Assembly: GCF_001423765.1 (NCBI RefSeq)
Contig: NZ_LMPG01000001.1
Location: 378,073-442,072 of the forward strand
Direction of reading: 5' to 3'
From: Sphingomonas sp. Leaf343
Lineage (GTDB): Bacteria; Pseudomonadota; Alphaproteobacteria; Sphingomonadales; Sphingomonadaceae
Length of the DNA: 64,000 nt
Shown here: in pieces, positions 26,086 to 35,730 of the stretch
Layout: the number at the start of each line of letters is the position of its first letter
Numbering within the stretch: position 1 is the stretch's first letter
Made by a program: the position numbers and the translations under genes
Notes under the pieces: model-generated
What the model was told of the DNA's origin: nothing
What the model saw: the letters and a program-made list of their open reading frames with translations, nothing else
The model's database searches: none

Positions 26086-28164
26086 ATGTCTGTCGATAAC
26101 GAGCGGCTGTTGCGCCGCATATCCGATCGCCGCGAACTGCTGCGCAGTGCCGCCGGCCTGTCCATCCTGCCACTCGGCGCCGGCCTGTTGAGCGCCTGTG
26201 GCGAGGATGGCGCGGGCGCCACCGCCGATACCGCGATCACGACGAGTGCGTCGTCGCGCACCTCGACCGCGACCACCAGCTTCACGATCGCGGTGCTGCC
26301 CGATACGCAATTCTACTCGCGCTATGCGACGACGGACGAGAGCGAGCAGTTCCAGCGCAAATATGGCAGCACGCCGTTCGCCGCGCAGACGAAGTGGATC
26401 GCGGACAACGCTGCCGCCTACAATATCCCGTTCGTCATCCATCTGGGCGACGTGGTCGATCAGGTCGGCAAGCCCAACCAGTGGCGCATCGCCGATGCCG
26501 CGATGAAGCAGCTGGAGACGGCGCGCATCCCGTATTCGATCCTCGCGGGCAATCACGACGTCGTCACCGATTACGAATATCGCGGACCGTGGGACCAGTC
26601 GTCGGGCACCGACGCTCAGCGCAACCTCGGCGCGGAGCCGTACCTCCAGTGGTTTCCGAAAAGCCGCGCCGCGACGCAGGCGACGTTCCGCGAGCGCGAC
26701 AGCAGCGGTTTCCACGAGGCGCATGTTTTCAAGGCGCACGGCGTCGAGTTCATGGTGCTGTCGCTGTCTTGGCGCATCTCGGATGCGGCGATCGCGTGGG
26801 CGCGCGACGTGATCCGGCGCAACCCGACGCTGCCCGTGATCCTGTCCAACCACCAGTTGCTTAACATCGACAAGGACGGCGTCAGCCCGCTCGAAACCGA
26901 ATATGGCAAGATGCTGTGGGAGAAGCTGATCCGCGATACGGACCAGATCTTCATGACGCTGAACGGCCATCATCATGGCGCGGCTTGGCTGTCGAAGACC
27001 AACGACTTCGGCAATCAGGTCGAGGAGATGGTGGTCGATTACCAGATGGATTATCAGGGCGGCAACGCGCTGATGCGGCTGTACGAGATCGACTTCAGCG
27101 CGAACAGGATCGACGTCATGTCCTTCTCGCCCTGGGTCGTCCAGAAGCCGAAGAACACGCTGAACCAGTTTGATCGCGCGGTCCTGACCGAGGGCAACAA
27201 CCAGTTCACGATCCCGATCAACTTCAAGAAGCGTTTCGCGGGCTTCCAGAAGTTCAGGCCGACGCTGGCGACGACGGGCGCGCCGATCCTGCCGGTGGTG
27301 AAGGCCAATCTGCTGAAGGATTACACCAATCCGGTGCCGCCGGTGATGACGCCGCCGCGCGACGCCAACGACTTCCCGGTCGTGCCGGACACCTACGCCC
27401 ACTGGCGCGCGACCGGCGGCAAGGACGGGCAGGCGGTCGCGATCGGCGAAACGCTGGCCGATATCAGCGGCAACGGCTTCGACATGAAGCGCAATCCGCT
27501 GACCGGCCCGGCGCAGGTCGGCGACGTGATCTGGACCGACGACAAGCATTATCTGTCGTCCGCACCGGGCAGCCTGCGCTTCCTGAATTCGGACAAGGTG
27601 ACAGGGCGGTGCAGCTCGTTCGCGACCGCGCCGGGGATGGGCGTCAACAACCGCAGCTTCTGGGATGGCTATACGGTCGAGGCGTTCATCAAGGTCGACG
27701 CGAACTGGACGCGGGAGAACCACCGCTGGTGCAACATCCTGGCGCGGATGGGCAATCGCGGCAATCTGCCGGGGTTCAGCGGCGGTGACCGCGAGGCGTC
27801 TTCGGTGCTGTTCGCGATCTCGTCGCTCCGTGAGGTGCAGTGGGAGATCGTCCCGGCCAGCAATTCCAGCCAGCCCAAGGCGAACTGGTCGGGCGAGATC
27901 ATCCGCGACACATGGTACCACGTCGCGATCGTCAACGATCCGGCGACGAAGGACACGATCCTGTACGTCGAGGGCGCGCCGGTGCTGCGCAACGTCAACG
28001 GCACGACCGGCATCCGGTCGCAGAACGTCAACCAGCCCTGGGTGATCGGCGCGACGCACTGGGATGGCGCGATGGAGGACGGCTATTTCGGCCATATCGG
28101 CGAACTGCGCCTCGTCGGCCGCGCGCTGACCCCCGACCAGTGGCTGACCGCGCGCCGCAAGTAA
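26086..28164 (+). CDS. metallophosphoesterase with C-terminal LamG domain (lipoprotein)
   Basis: A 692-residue exported protein. The N-terminus combines a twin-arginine-like RRELLRSAAG with a lipobox-like LLSAC, so it is probably a lipoprotein. The catalytic domain (about residues 60-330) has the calcineurin-like metal motifs VLPDTQF, HLGDVVDQ, LAGNHDV, SNHQ and NGHHHG. The C-terminal ~270 residues form a LamG/concanavalin-like lectin domain (VEAFIKVDANW, VSQNVNQPWVIGATH region), likely to bind glycan. Its phosphorylated substrate is unknown. It sits between receptor and glycosidases of the galactan locus. Confidence 0.85.
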   Translation: MSVDNERLLRRISDRRELLRSAAGLSILPLGAGLLSACGEDGAGATADTAITTSASSRTSTATTSFTIAVLPDTQFYSRYATTDESEQFQRKYGSTPFAAQTKWIADNAAAYNIPFVIHLGDVVDQVGKPNQWRIADAAMKQLETARIPYSILAGNHDVVTDYEYRGPWDQSSGTDAQRNLGAEPYLQWFPKSRAATQATFRERDSSGFHEAHVFKAHGVEFMVLSLSWRISDAAIAWARDVIRRNPTLPVILSNHQLLNIDKDGVSPLETEYGKMLWEKLIRDTDQIFMTLNGHHHGAAWLSKTNDFGNQVEEMVVDYQMDYQGGNALMRLYEIDFSANRIDVMSFSPWVVQKPKNTLNQFDRAVLTEGNNQFTIPINFKKRFAGFQKFRPTLATTGAPILPVVKANLLKDYTNPVPPVMTPPRDANDFPVVPDTYAHWRATGGKDGQAVAIGETLADISGNGFDMKRNPLTGPAQVGDVIWTDDKHYLSSAPGSLRFLNSDKVTGRCSSFATAPGMGVNNRSFWDGYTVEAFIKVDANWTRENHRWCNILARMGNRGNLPGFSGGDREASSVLFAISSLREVQWEIVPASNSSQPKANWSGEIIRDTWYHVAIVNDPATKDTILYVEGAPVLRNVNGTTGIRSQNVNQPWVIGATHWDGAMEDGYFGHIGELRLVGRALTPDQWLTARRK

Positions 28165-28200
28165 GCCGGCGACGCACCCGAATTATTCCGGAGATTTGAC

Positions 28201-29010
28201 ATGAAGACCTTCACGCTCGCGCTCTCGCTTTCGGCGGCGCTCCTTCCGGCCGCGGCCGGTGCCCGGCAGTTTCAGGCCGGGGCCGACATCTTCACCGGCA
28301 CCGGCACGTCCGACCGCTATGTCGGTCGTGGCGGCACGGTGCAGCCGTCCAACCGGGCGCTCGGCTCGGTCGCCGATGGCGGCTTCGATACGTTCGACAA
28401 TTTCGGCTATTTCAACGGCTCGCTCGGCGGATTGACGCTGAACCGGCAGGTCGAATTGCGGTCGGACAATATCTATCGTTTCCTCGACAGCTTCACGAAC
28501 ACGAGCAATGCGACGGTCACGACGACGGTGTCGTTCTTCGGCAATCTGGGGTCGGACGGCGACGAACTGGTCGGCTACGATGCCGGCGGCCTGATGGTCA
28601 GTTGCGAGGGTGATGGCGCGGGGCTGTGCGTCGACGATGCGGTGCTGGCGCTGGTTTCGGGCAACACCGGCATGGGGCGTCAGGCGATCACGCCGAACTT
28701 CTACAATGCGACCTTCGACCTGACGGTGGGGGCCGGGCAGACCGTCAGCCTGCTGAACTACGCATTCCTCGCGCGCGACATCGACGGGCCGCTGGCGAGC
28801 GACGTGGCGCTCGCGACGCGGCATGGCCTGTCGCTGGTCGCGCGACCGGATGTGGTCGGGCTGAGCAAGGCGCAACTGGCGACGGTCGTGAACTTCTCCG
28901 CCGCCAGCATGGTGCCGGAACCGGCAAGCTGGGCGCTGATGATCGTCGGCATCGGCGGCGTCGGTGCAGGTCTGCGCCGCCGGGTGACACGGGTCCGCTT
29001 CGCCGCCTGA
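28201..29010 (+). CDS. PEP-CTERM sorting domain protein
   Basis: A 269-residue exported protein with a signal peptide ending AAAGARQ, an extended beta-rich body, two cysteines in SCEGDGAGLCVDD, and a C-terminal PEP-CTERM signal: VPEPASWALM, a hydrophobic glycine-rich helix and RRRVTRVR. It is probably sorted to the surface by an exosortase encoded elsewhere. No catalytic domain is visible; a structural or glycan-binding role is only a guess from its position between the phosphatase and the beta-galactosidase. It is 36 bases after the phosphatase stop and is followed by a GC-rich hairpin. Confidence 0.85.
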   Translation: MKTFTLALSLSAALLPAAAGARQFQAGADIFTGTGTSDRYVGRGGTVQPSNRALGSVADGGFDTFDNFGYFNGSLGGLTLNRQVELRSDNIYRFLDSFTNTSNATVTTTVSFFGNLGSDGDELVGYDAGGLMVSCEGDGAGLCVDDAVLALVSGNTGMGRQAITPNFYNATFDLTVGAGQTVSLLNYAFLARDIDGPLASDVALATRHGLSLVARPDVVGLSKAQLATVVNFSAASMVPEPASWALMIVGIGGVGAGLRRRVTRVRFAA

Positions 29011-29016
29011 GCGATC

Positions 29017-29042
29017 GGGGGCGGCGCAGGACCGCCGCCCCC
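29017..29042. terminator. GC-rich hairpin before the beta-galactosidase
   Basis: GGGGGCGGCG (29017-29026) pairs exactly with CGCCGCCCCC (29033-29042) with a 6-base loop, directly after the PEP-CTERM stop. There is no T-run, so it may modulate rather than end transcription. Confidence 0.5.
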
Positions 29043-29112
29043 GCACGCCGTTCCCGAAATACCTCTGGATTCCAGCGCCTCCCTCATTCATCAGACAATT
29101 AGGGAGAGTGGC

Positions 29113-31590
29113 ATGATCGAGGACTTCACGCGGCGCAGCGTCCTGGCGACCGGCGCGACGGCGGTATTGGCTTCGGCCGTGGCCGTTCCGGGCGACGCGC
29201 GGGCGGCGGAGACCGCAGCGCCGCGGTCGCGCGAGCGGCTGGCGGAGTGGCGCTTCCATCCGGGTCATGCCGCCGATCAGGAGCAGGATTTCGGCTTCGG
29301 CCGCAACCAGCGGACGTTCGCCAAGGCCGGCAACTCCACCGCCGACGCGGCGATGGCCAAGTTCGACGATGCGGCTTGGCAGGCGGTGCGCGTGCCGCAC
29401 GACTGGGCGGTGGCGCTGCCCTTCGCCAGACCGGAGACGCCGGCGGGCAAGGACATGGAGGATGCCGCCGCCGCGCATGGCTTCAAGGCGATCGGGCGGG
29501 CATTCCCCGGCAACAGCATCGGCTGGTACCGTCGGACGATCGCGGTGACGGCGGCGGATCGTGGACGCCGGCTGTGGCTGGAGTTCGACGGCGTGTTCCG
29601 CGACTGTCTGGTGTTCGTCAACGGTCACATCGTCGGCCGGAACGAGAGCGGCTATGCGCCGTTCGCGGTCGCGATCGACGACTTCCTCGATTACGACGGC
29701 GGACCCAACATACTGGCGCTGCGCGTCGATGCGACGCTGGGCGAGGGCTGGTTCTACGAGGGGGCGGGGCTGTACCGCCATGTCGATCTGGTCCGCGCCG
29801 ATCCGCTGCACATGCCACAATGGCATAGTGTGGTGCGCAGCGAGGTGGGCGCGGCCGGCGCGCGGGTGACCGCCGCGACCGAGGTGTTCAACAGCGGCGC
29901 GGCGGAGGCGTCGGGCACGCTGCGGCGCACGCTGATCGCGCCGGACGGGCGGACGGTGGCATTGCCGGACGCGACGTTCCGCGTTGCGCCGGGCGAGCGG
30001 ATCACGCTGGACGCCGACGCTCGGGTGATCGCGCCGGTGTTGTGGTCGGTCGAGACGCCGAAGTTGTACCGGATGGCATGCGAAATCGTGGTGAGCGATC
30101 GGGTGATCGACGCCGACGAAACGCGGTTCGGCATCCGCACGCTGCGCTTCGATGCGGAGCGCGGGTTCCTGCTCAACGGGAAACCGGTGAAGCTGCTCGG
30201 CACCTGCAACCATCAGGATCATGCCGGCGTAGGCAGCGGCATCCCCGACGCGCTGCACGCGTTCCGGATCGCGCAATTGCAGTCGATGGGGTCGAACGCA
30301 TGGCGCAGCGCGCACAACCCGCCGGCGGCGGCGCTGCTCGACCTGTGCGACGAGATGGGCATGCTGATGATCGTGGAGGCGCGGCTGAACAGCAGCGAGG
30401 AGGAGGCGATGGGCCAGCTCGACCGCATCCTGCGCCGCGACCGCAATCATCCGTGCGTGATCGCGTGGTCGCTGGGCAATGAGGAGCCGCAGCAGGGCAC
30501 CGACAAGGGTGCGCGGGTGACGGCGGCGATGCAGGCGCATGTCCGCAAGCTGGACCCGACGCGGCCGACGACGTTCGCGTTCGACAATAGCTGGGATCGC
30601 GGCGCGGCGAAGGTCGTGGACGTGGTCGGGTTCAACTATCGCACCGACAAGATCGAGGGGTTCCACCAGAGCTTCCCGACCGTGCCGACCTACGGGTCCG
30701 AAACGGGCAGCACGGTCGCGACACGCGGAGCCTATGCCAACGATGCCGCGGCGCATGTCGTCCGCGCCTACGACACCGAGCATCCGTGGTGGGCATCGAC
30801 CGCGGAGGCGTGGTGGACGATCGCGGCGACACGGCCGTATATCTCCGGCGGGTTCGTGTGGACCGGCTTCGACTATCGCGGCGAGCCGACGCCCTATGCG
30901 CAGTTTCCCAGCATCTCCAGCTACTTCGGCATTCTCGATACGTGCGGGTTCCCGAAGGACAATTTCTATTACTATCGCGCGTGGTGGCGGCCCGACGAGC
31001 CGCTGGTCCACCTGTTGCCGCACTGGACATGGCCGGGCCGCGAGGGTCAGCCAATCGAGGTGTGGGCGCATGGCAATTGCAAGGAGGTCGAGCTGCTGCT
31101 CAACGGCCGCTCGCTGGGGCGCAAGGCGATGCCGCGCAACGGCCATCTGGCGTGGAGCGTCCCCTATGCACCCGGCCGCATCGAGGCGCGCGGTTACAAT
31201 AAGGGGCGCCGCGTCGCACGGTCCGTCCGCGAGACGGCGGGTCCGGCGGCGGCGGTGCGGCTGACGGCCGACCGGCGGATGACCAGAGCGGGCGGCGACG
31301 ATGTCGCGATGCTGCGCGCGGAGGTGGTCGACGCGAAGGGGCGGCCGGTGCCGGACGCGGACCAGATGCTGCGCTTTTCGGTGCAGGGCGATGGCGCGAT
31401 CATCGGCGTGGGCAACGGCAATCCGACCAGTCTGGAGGCGGATGTCGCGAGCGAGCGGCGGGCCTTCCACGGACTGGCGCAGGCGATATTGCGCGTCGGC
31501 AAGACGCCGGGGCCGATCCTCGCCACGGTGTCGGCCGGGGGATTGAAGGGCGATGCGGTCCGTATCGTCGCCCTGCGGGGAGTTTCCTGA
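29113..31590 (+). CDS. glycoside hydrolase family 2 beta-galactosidase
   Basis: An 825-residue exported GH2 enzyme. The N-terminus has a twin-arginine-type signal (RRSVLATGATAVLASAVAV). A sugar-binding domain follows (VNGHIVGRNESGYAPF), then the catalytic barrel with SAHNPPAAALLDLCDEMG, the acid/base Glu in WSLGNEEP and the likely nucleophile in YGSETGSTV. A DUF4982-type and an Ig-like C-terminal region complete it. It would release galactose or related sugars from galacto-oligosaccharides. GGGAGAG precedes the ATG. Its stop overlaps the GH53 start as TGATG, linking the two enzymes. Confidence 0.92.
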   Translation: MIEDFTRRSVLATGATAVLASAVAVPGDARAAETAAPRSRERLAEWRFHPGHAADQEQDFGFGRNQRTFAKAGNSTADAAMAKFDDAAWQAVRVPHDWAVALPFARPETPAGKDMEDAAAAHGFKAIGRAFPGNSIGWYRRTIAVTAADRGRRLWLEFDGVFRDCLVFVNGHIVGRNESGYAPFAVAIDDFLDYDGGPNILALRVDATLGEGWFYEGAGLYRHVDLVRADPLHMPQWHSVVRSEVGAAGARVTAATEVFNSGAAEASGTLRRTLIAPDGRTVALPDATFRVAPGERITLDADARVIAPVLWSVETPKLYRMACEIVVSDRVIDADETRFGIRTLRFDAERGFLLNGKPVKLLGTCNHQDHAGVGSGIPDALHAFRIAQLQSMGSNAWRSAHNPPAAALLDLCDEMGMLMIVEARLNSSEEEAMGQLDRILRRDRNHPCVIAWSLGNEEPQQGTDKGARVTAAMQAHVRKLDPTRPTTFAFDNSWDRGAAKVVDVVGFNYRTDKIEGFHQSFPTVPTYGSETGSTVATRGAYANDAAAHVVRAYDTEHPWWASTAEAWWTIAATRPYISGGFVWTGFDYRGEPTPYAQFPSISSYFGILDTCGFPKDNFYYYRAWWRPDEPLVHLLPHWTWPGREGQPIEVWAHGNCKEVELLLNGRSLGRKAMPRNGHLAWSVPYAPGRIEARGYNKGRRVARSVRETAGPAAAVRLTADRRMTRAGGDDVAMLRAEVVDAKGRPVPDADQMLRFSVQGDGAIIGVGNGNPTSLEADVASERRAFHGLAQAILRVGKTPGPILATVSAGGLKGDAVRIVALRGVS

Positions 31591-32696
31591 TGCGCCGTAT
31601 GATGCTGGCCGCCGCACTGATCGCGTCCACCGCGCAGGCGGGGGAGCGTGCGCCGTTGCCGAAGGGCGGGCTCTATCTGGGCGGCGACCTGTCCTACGTG
31701 AACGAGATGGAGGATTGCGGGGCGGTGTACCGCGCGGGCGGCAAGCCGGTCGATCCGTTCGCGTTCCTGAAGGCGAAGGGCGGCAACATCGTCCGCGTGC
31801 GGCTGTGGAACGATGCGACGTGGACGAAGTACAGCGACTATCCGGACGTGCTGAAGACGATCCGCCGCGCAAAGGCGGCGGGCATGCAGGTGCTGCTCGA
31901 CTTCCATTATTCGGACGACTGGGCGGACGGCGGCAAGCAACTGACGCCGAAAGCGTGGGAGGGGCTGTCGACGGAGGCGCAGGCGAAGGCGCTGCACGAT
32001 TTCACCCGCGACACGCTGCTGCGGCTGGACCGCGACGGCGCGATGCCGGAGATGGTGCAGGTCGGCAACGAGACGAACCCGGAACTGCTCGGCGGCAAGG
32101 AGACGGTGCCGATCGATTGGGCGCGCAACGCCGCGCTGTTCAACGCGGGGATCAGGGCGGTGCGGGAGGTCGGCAAGACCGCGTCGATCGACCCACGCGT
32201 GATGCTGCACATCGCCCAGCCCGAACATGTCCTGCCGTGGTTCACCGCGGCGAAGGCGGCGGGTGTGACCGGTTACGACATCATCGGCATCAGCTATTAT
32301 ACGAGATGGTCGAAATACTCGCTGCCGCAACTGAAGCAGACGATCGCGTCGGCGAAGGCGCGGTTCGGCGCGGACGTGATCGTCGTCGAGACGGGATATC
32401 CGTTCACGCTGGAGGCGGGGGATACGGCGAAGAACCTGCTCGGCACCGATGCGCTGGTGAAGGGCTATCCGGCGACGCCGGCCGGACAGCGCAGGTTCAT
32501 GATCGACCTGACGCAGCTGACCGTCGATGCCGGCGGGATCGGCATGGTCTATTGGGAGCCCAACTGGGTCTCGACCCGATGCGGGACGCGGTGGGGCAAC
32601 GGCTCCGACTGGGAGAACGCCGCGTGGTTCGACCTGAAGCGAACCGGAGCGCTGCCGGTGTTCGACTGGCTGGGGCATAAGTACCGCCGGCGGTGA
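31590..32696 (+). CDS. GH53 arabinogalactan endo-beta-1,4-galactanase
   Basis: A 368-residue exported endo-galactanase. The signal peptide (MMLAAALIASTAQAG) is followed by a (beta/alpha)8 barrel. Family motifs are GGDLSYVNEMEDCG, VRVRLWND, LLDFHYSDDWAD, the acid/base Glu in VQVGNETNPE and the nucleophile Glu in VVETGYPF. It should cut internal beta-1,4-galactosyl bonds in type I arabinogalactan outside the cytoplasm, producing oligosaccharides for the TonB receptor and GH2 enzyme. It is the last gene of the locus; the palindromic element begins 8 bases after its stop. Confidence 0.93.
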   Translation: MRRMMLAAALIASTAQAGERAPLPKGGLYLGGDLSYVNEMEDCGAVYRAGGKPVDPFAFLKAKGGNIVRVRLWNDATWTKYSDYPDVLKTIRRAKAAGMQVLLDFHYSDDWADGGKQLTPKAWEGLSTEAQAKALHDFTRDTLLRLDRDGAMPEMVQVGNETNPELLGGKETVPIDWARNAALFNAGIRAVREVGKTASIDPRVMLHIAQPEHVLPWFTAAKAAGVTGYDIIGISYYTRWSKYSLPQLKQTIASAKARFGADVIVVETGYPFTLEAGDTAKNLLGTDALVKGYPATPAGQRRFMIDLTQLTVDAGGIGMVYWEPNWVSTRCGTRWGNGSDWENAAWFDLKRTGALPVFDWLGHKYRRR

Positions 32697-32704
32697 TTTT
32701 CGCT

Positions 32705-32811
32705 CCTCCCCTGCAAGGGGAGGTGGCGCGGAGCGCCGGAGGGGTGACACCGCCGGCGTGGACACCCCTCCGTCAGCCCTGACGGGCTGCCACCTCCCCC
32801 TGCAGGGGAGG
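32705..32811. repeat. palindromic repeat element, copy A
   Basis: This ~107-base intergenic element is bounded by CCTCCCCTGCAAGGGGAGG at one end and CCTCCCCCTGCAGGGGAGG at the other. Inside are two different short hairpins (GCGCGGAGCGC and AGCCCTGACGGGCT) and GGAGGGGTGACAC facing ACACCCCTCC, so the whole can fold back on itself. Copy B at 41549-41654 is its reverse complement with a few differences. It may also act as the terminator of the galactan operon. The remaining bases to 33000 show nothing. Confidence 0.8.
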
Positions 32812-33000
32812 AATGAGGGATGGAGGCTAGCCTAAGGTCAGTTCAATGCGGCGTTTCGACGCCGTGTGGTTTTGGCCATTTCGAAGAGCATCACCAGCGA
32901 TACACGCGATCAGGCGTGTAGGATGGCCAACGCCCTCAAATCGCGCCCGTCGCGGTATAGACGTGCATCCATCGCGGCGCTGCGGCATTAGAATGGGCAC

Positions 33001-35730
33001 ATGTTCGTGCTGCTCCTCGTCGCGCTCCTGGGGAGCTGCATCGTACCGCTGTCGGCGCGGTATGTGGGGAAGGGCGCGGGGTTCATCGTCGCGCTGTTGC
33101 CGTTCGGGCTGGCCGCGGCCTTCGTCGCCTATGCGCCGGTCGTGGAGCGCGGCTGGGTACGGGGCGAGGGAGTGTCGTGGGCACCGTCGCTGGGGCTGGA
33201 CCTGACGCTGAGGCTGGACGGGTTCTCGTTCCTGTTCTGCCTGCTCATCACCGGCATCGGCGGGCTCGTCGCGATCTATGCGGGCGGGTATCTGACCGAC
33301 AAGCCGAAGGCGGAGCGGTCGCGGTTCTTCACGCTGATCCTGCTGTTCATGACGGCGATGCTCGGCACCGTGCTGGCCGACAACATGCTGTTGCTGATCG
33401 TGTTCTGGGAGGCGACGAGCATCCTGTCGTTCCTGCTGATCGGGTTCGACAGCCGCAGCGCGCGGTCGCGCAGGGCGGCGATCATGGCGTTGCAGGTGAC
33501 GGCGGGCGGCGGCCTCGCGCTGGTCGCGGCGGCGGCGATGATCGCGCAGGTGACGGGAAGCTGGTCGCTGGCGGCGGTGGCGGGCAACGCGCCCGCGATC
33601 GTCGCCAGCCCGTACGGCGTCGCGATCATCCTGTGCGTCATGGTCGCCGCCTTCACAAAATCGGCGCAGTTCCCGTTCCATTTCTGGCTGCCGAACGCGA
33701 TGCAGGCGCCGACCCCGGCATCCGCGTTCCTCCATTCGGCGACGATGGTGAAGCTGGGCATCTATCTGCTCGCCCGGTTCGAGCCGGTGATCGCGGCGAC
33801 GTGGTGGGGGCGCACGACGCTCATCACGGTCGCGTGCATCACGATGGCGGTCGCATCGGTGCAGGCGTTGCGCGCGGCCAGCTTCAAGTCGGCGCTGGCC
33901 TATTCGACGATGGCGTCGCTCGGCATCCTCGTATTGCTGGTCGGGCTGGACGGGCCGGCGGCGACGGTGGCGATGATCGGGTTCCTGCTGGCGCACGCGA
34001 TCTACAAGGCGGCGTTGTTCTTCTGCGCCGGATCGGTGCTGCACGCGACCGGCACCGGGACGCTGCGGTCGCTGGGTGGCCTTGCGCGCAAGCTGCCGAT
34101 GACGGCGATCGCCTGTACCGGCGCGAGCCTGTCGATGGCCGGCATCCCCCCGTTTCTGGGCTTCATCTCCAAGGAGTTCCTGTTCGAGGCGCAGCTGGAA
34201 AGCAGTTGGGAGCTGATCCCGCTCGCCGTCGCGGTGCTGGTCAATGCCGTGATGGTCGGCGTCGCCGGCGTGGTGACCTTGCGGCCGTTCTTCCTGAAGC
34301 CGGTCAGGCCGGTGAAGGTCGAACACCGCGAGAGCGTGTCGCTGTTCATGCCGCCGCTGTTGCTGGCGCTGGCGGGCCTGACGATCAGCCTCGACCCCGA
34401 CTGGATCACGCGCGTCGCGATCCGGCCGGCGGTGGCGGCGGTATATGGCCGCGCGGTGCCGGTCGACGTCGCCGTGTGGCATGGCTGGACGCCGATGCTC
34501 GCGCTCAGCCTGGTGGTGGTGACGATCGGCGTCGCGATCATCCGCTGGTGGGCGCCGATCCACGTCTTCCTGCGCGACAGCTACCTGATCGAGGAGATCG
34601 GGCTGGAGCGGCTGTGGGAGATGACCGTGCGCGGCCTGTTGCGGGCCAGCGCCGCCGTCACCGGCTGGGTCGAGCATGGCGACCTGCGCCGCTATGTCGT
34701 GACGACGGCGGTGGCGCTGGTCGGGCTGGTGCTCTGGTCGCTGGGGATGGCCGGCGCGGCGATCCGCTGGCCCGTGGCAGAGGCGATCCGGCCGGCGGAG
34801 GCGCTGGTCGCGCTGATCGGGGTCGGCGGTGCGGTGGCGGCGGTGCGGGCGCGCAATCTGCTGACGACGATGGTCGCGGTCGGAATCACTGGCTTCGCGG
34901 TCGCGATCACCTTCATGGTCAACGGCGCGCCCGATCTGGCGATCACGCAGTTCACGGTCGAGGCACTGCTGGTCGTCCTGCTGACCGCATTGCTGCTGGC
35001 GGTGCCGCTGGATGCCGCGCGCAGCCGCCGCCCCCGCCAGCGGGCAGGCGATGCGGCGATCGCGGCGGGCTTCGCGGCGGTAATGTTCGTGGCGATGGTC
35101 GACATGACGGGGGCCGGGCATCCCACGCCCGCTGCCGACTGGTTCGGGCGGATGAGCTATGTCGCGGGCAAGGGGCTGAACGTCGTCAACGTCATCCTCG
35201 TCGATTTCCGCGGGTTCGATACGCTCGGCGAGACGACGGTGATCGCGGTCGCCGCGCTGCTCGGGGCGTCGCTCCTGCGGTCCCGCCGGACCGAGCCGCA
35301 ACCGCGTCAGGCGGTGCATTACAGCTTCGCCGCGGCCAGCGGGCCGTTGTTCTGGCTGCTGATCGTCGCCTCGGTGGTGATCCTGTGGCGCGGACACGAC
35401 CAGCCGGGCGGCGGTTTCGTCGGCGGGCTGGTCGCGGCGCTGGCGTTCGCGGTGTTCGCCCTCGCGCGCGGGGTCCGCCCGGCGGAGGACCGGCTGCGCG
35501 TGCGGCCGACGACTTTGGTCGCGACCGGGCTGTTGCTCGCGATCGTCAGCGGATTGCCGGGGATGATCGGCGGCGGGCCGTTCCTGTCGCAATTATGGTG
35601 GGAGCCGCCCGCCGGCGTGCCGCTGCCCAAGCTGGGGACGACGATCGCGTTCGATCTGGGCGTGTTTCTCGTCGTGCTGGGCGCGGTGCTGACCTTCCTG
35701 TTCGGTTTGCGGCGGGAGGGGGCGCGATGA
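33001..35730 (+). CDS. mrpA: Mrp Na+/H+ antiporter subunit A-B fusion
   Basis: A 909-residue multi-spanning protein. The N-terminal two-thirds is NuoL-like: FWEATSILSFLLIGFD, SAQFPFHFWLPNAMQAPTPASA and AGIPPFLGFISKE. A DUF4040 region follows (FMVNGAPDLAITQFTVEALLV), and the last ~140 residues are an MnhB domain (FWLLIVASVVILWRGHDQPG). Subunits A and B are fused, as known from alphaproteobacterial Pha/Mrp systems. It forms the core of a sodium-proton antiporter for pH and salt homeostasis. Its stop overlaps mrpC as ATGA. Confidence 0.95.
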   Translation: MFVLLLVALLGSCIVPLSARYVGKGAGFIVALLPFGLAAAFVAYAPVVERGWVRGEGVSWAPSLGLDLTLRLDGFSFLFCLLITGIGGLVAIYAGGYLTDKPKAERSRFFTLILLFMTAMLGTVLADNMLLLIVFWEATSILSFLLIGFDSRSARSRRAAIMALQVTAGGGLALVAAAAMIAQVTGSWSLAAVAGNAPAIVASPYGVAIILCVMVAAFTKSAQFPFHFWLPNAMQAPTPASAFLHSATMVKLGIYLLARFEPVIAATWWGRTTLITVACITMAVASVQALRAASFKSALAYSTMASLGILVLLVGLDGPAATVAMIGFLLAHAIYKAALFFCAGSVLHATGTGTLRSLGGLARKLPMTAIACTGASLSMAGIPPFLGFISKEFLFEAQLESSWELIPLAVAVLVNAVMVGVAGVVTLRPFFLKPVRPVKVEHRESVSLFMPPLLLALAGLTISLDPDWITRVAIRPAVAAVYGRAVPVDVAVWHGWTPMLALSLVVVTIGVAIIRWWAPIHVFLRDSYLIEEIGLERLWEMTVRGLLRASAAVTGWVEHGDLRRYVVTTAVALVGLVLWSLGMAGAAIRWPVAEAIRPAEALVALIGVGGAVAAVRARNLLTTMVAVGITGFAVAITFMVNGAPDLAITQFTVEALLVVLLTALLLAVPLDAARSRRPRQRAGDAAIAAGFAAVMFVAMVDMTGAGHPTPAADWFGRMSYVAGKGLNVVNVILVDFRGFDTLGETTVIAVAALLGASLLRSRRTEPQPRQAVHYSFAAASGPLFWLLIVASVVILWRGHDQPGGGFVGGLVAALAFAVFALARGVRPAEDRLRVRPTTLVATGLLLAIVSGLPGMIGGGPFLSQLWWEPPAGVPLPKLGTTIAFDLGVFLVVLGAVLTFLFGLRREGAR

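Noticed and set aside
28183..31872. Very long open frame (about 1,229 codons) on the minus strand opposite the galactosidase genes
   Set aside because: It is antisense to GH2, GH53 and the PEP-CTERM gene, is rich in Arg/Asp/His/Gln with no recognisable domain, and is a known artefact of high-GC codon use.
32827..35592. Long minus-strand open frame opposite mrpA
   Set aside because: Extremely biased composition (Arg, Asp, Gln, His repeats), no domains; mrpA is clearly real.
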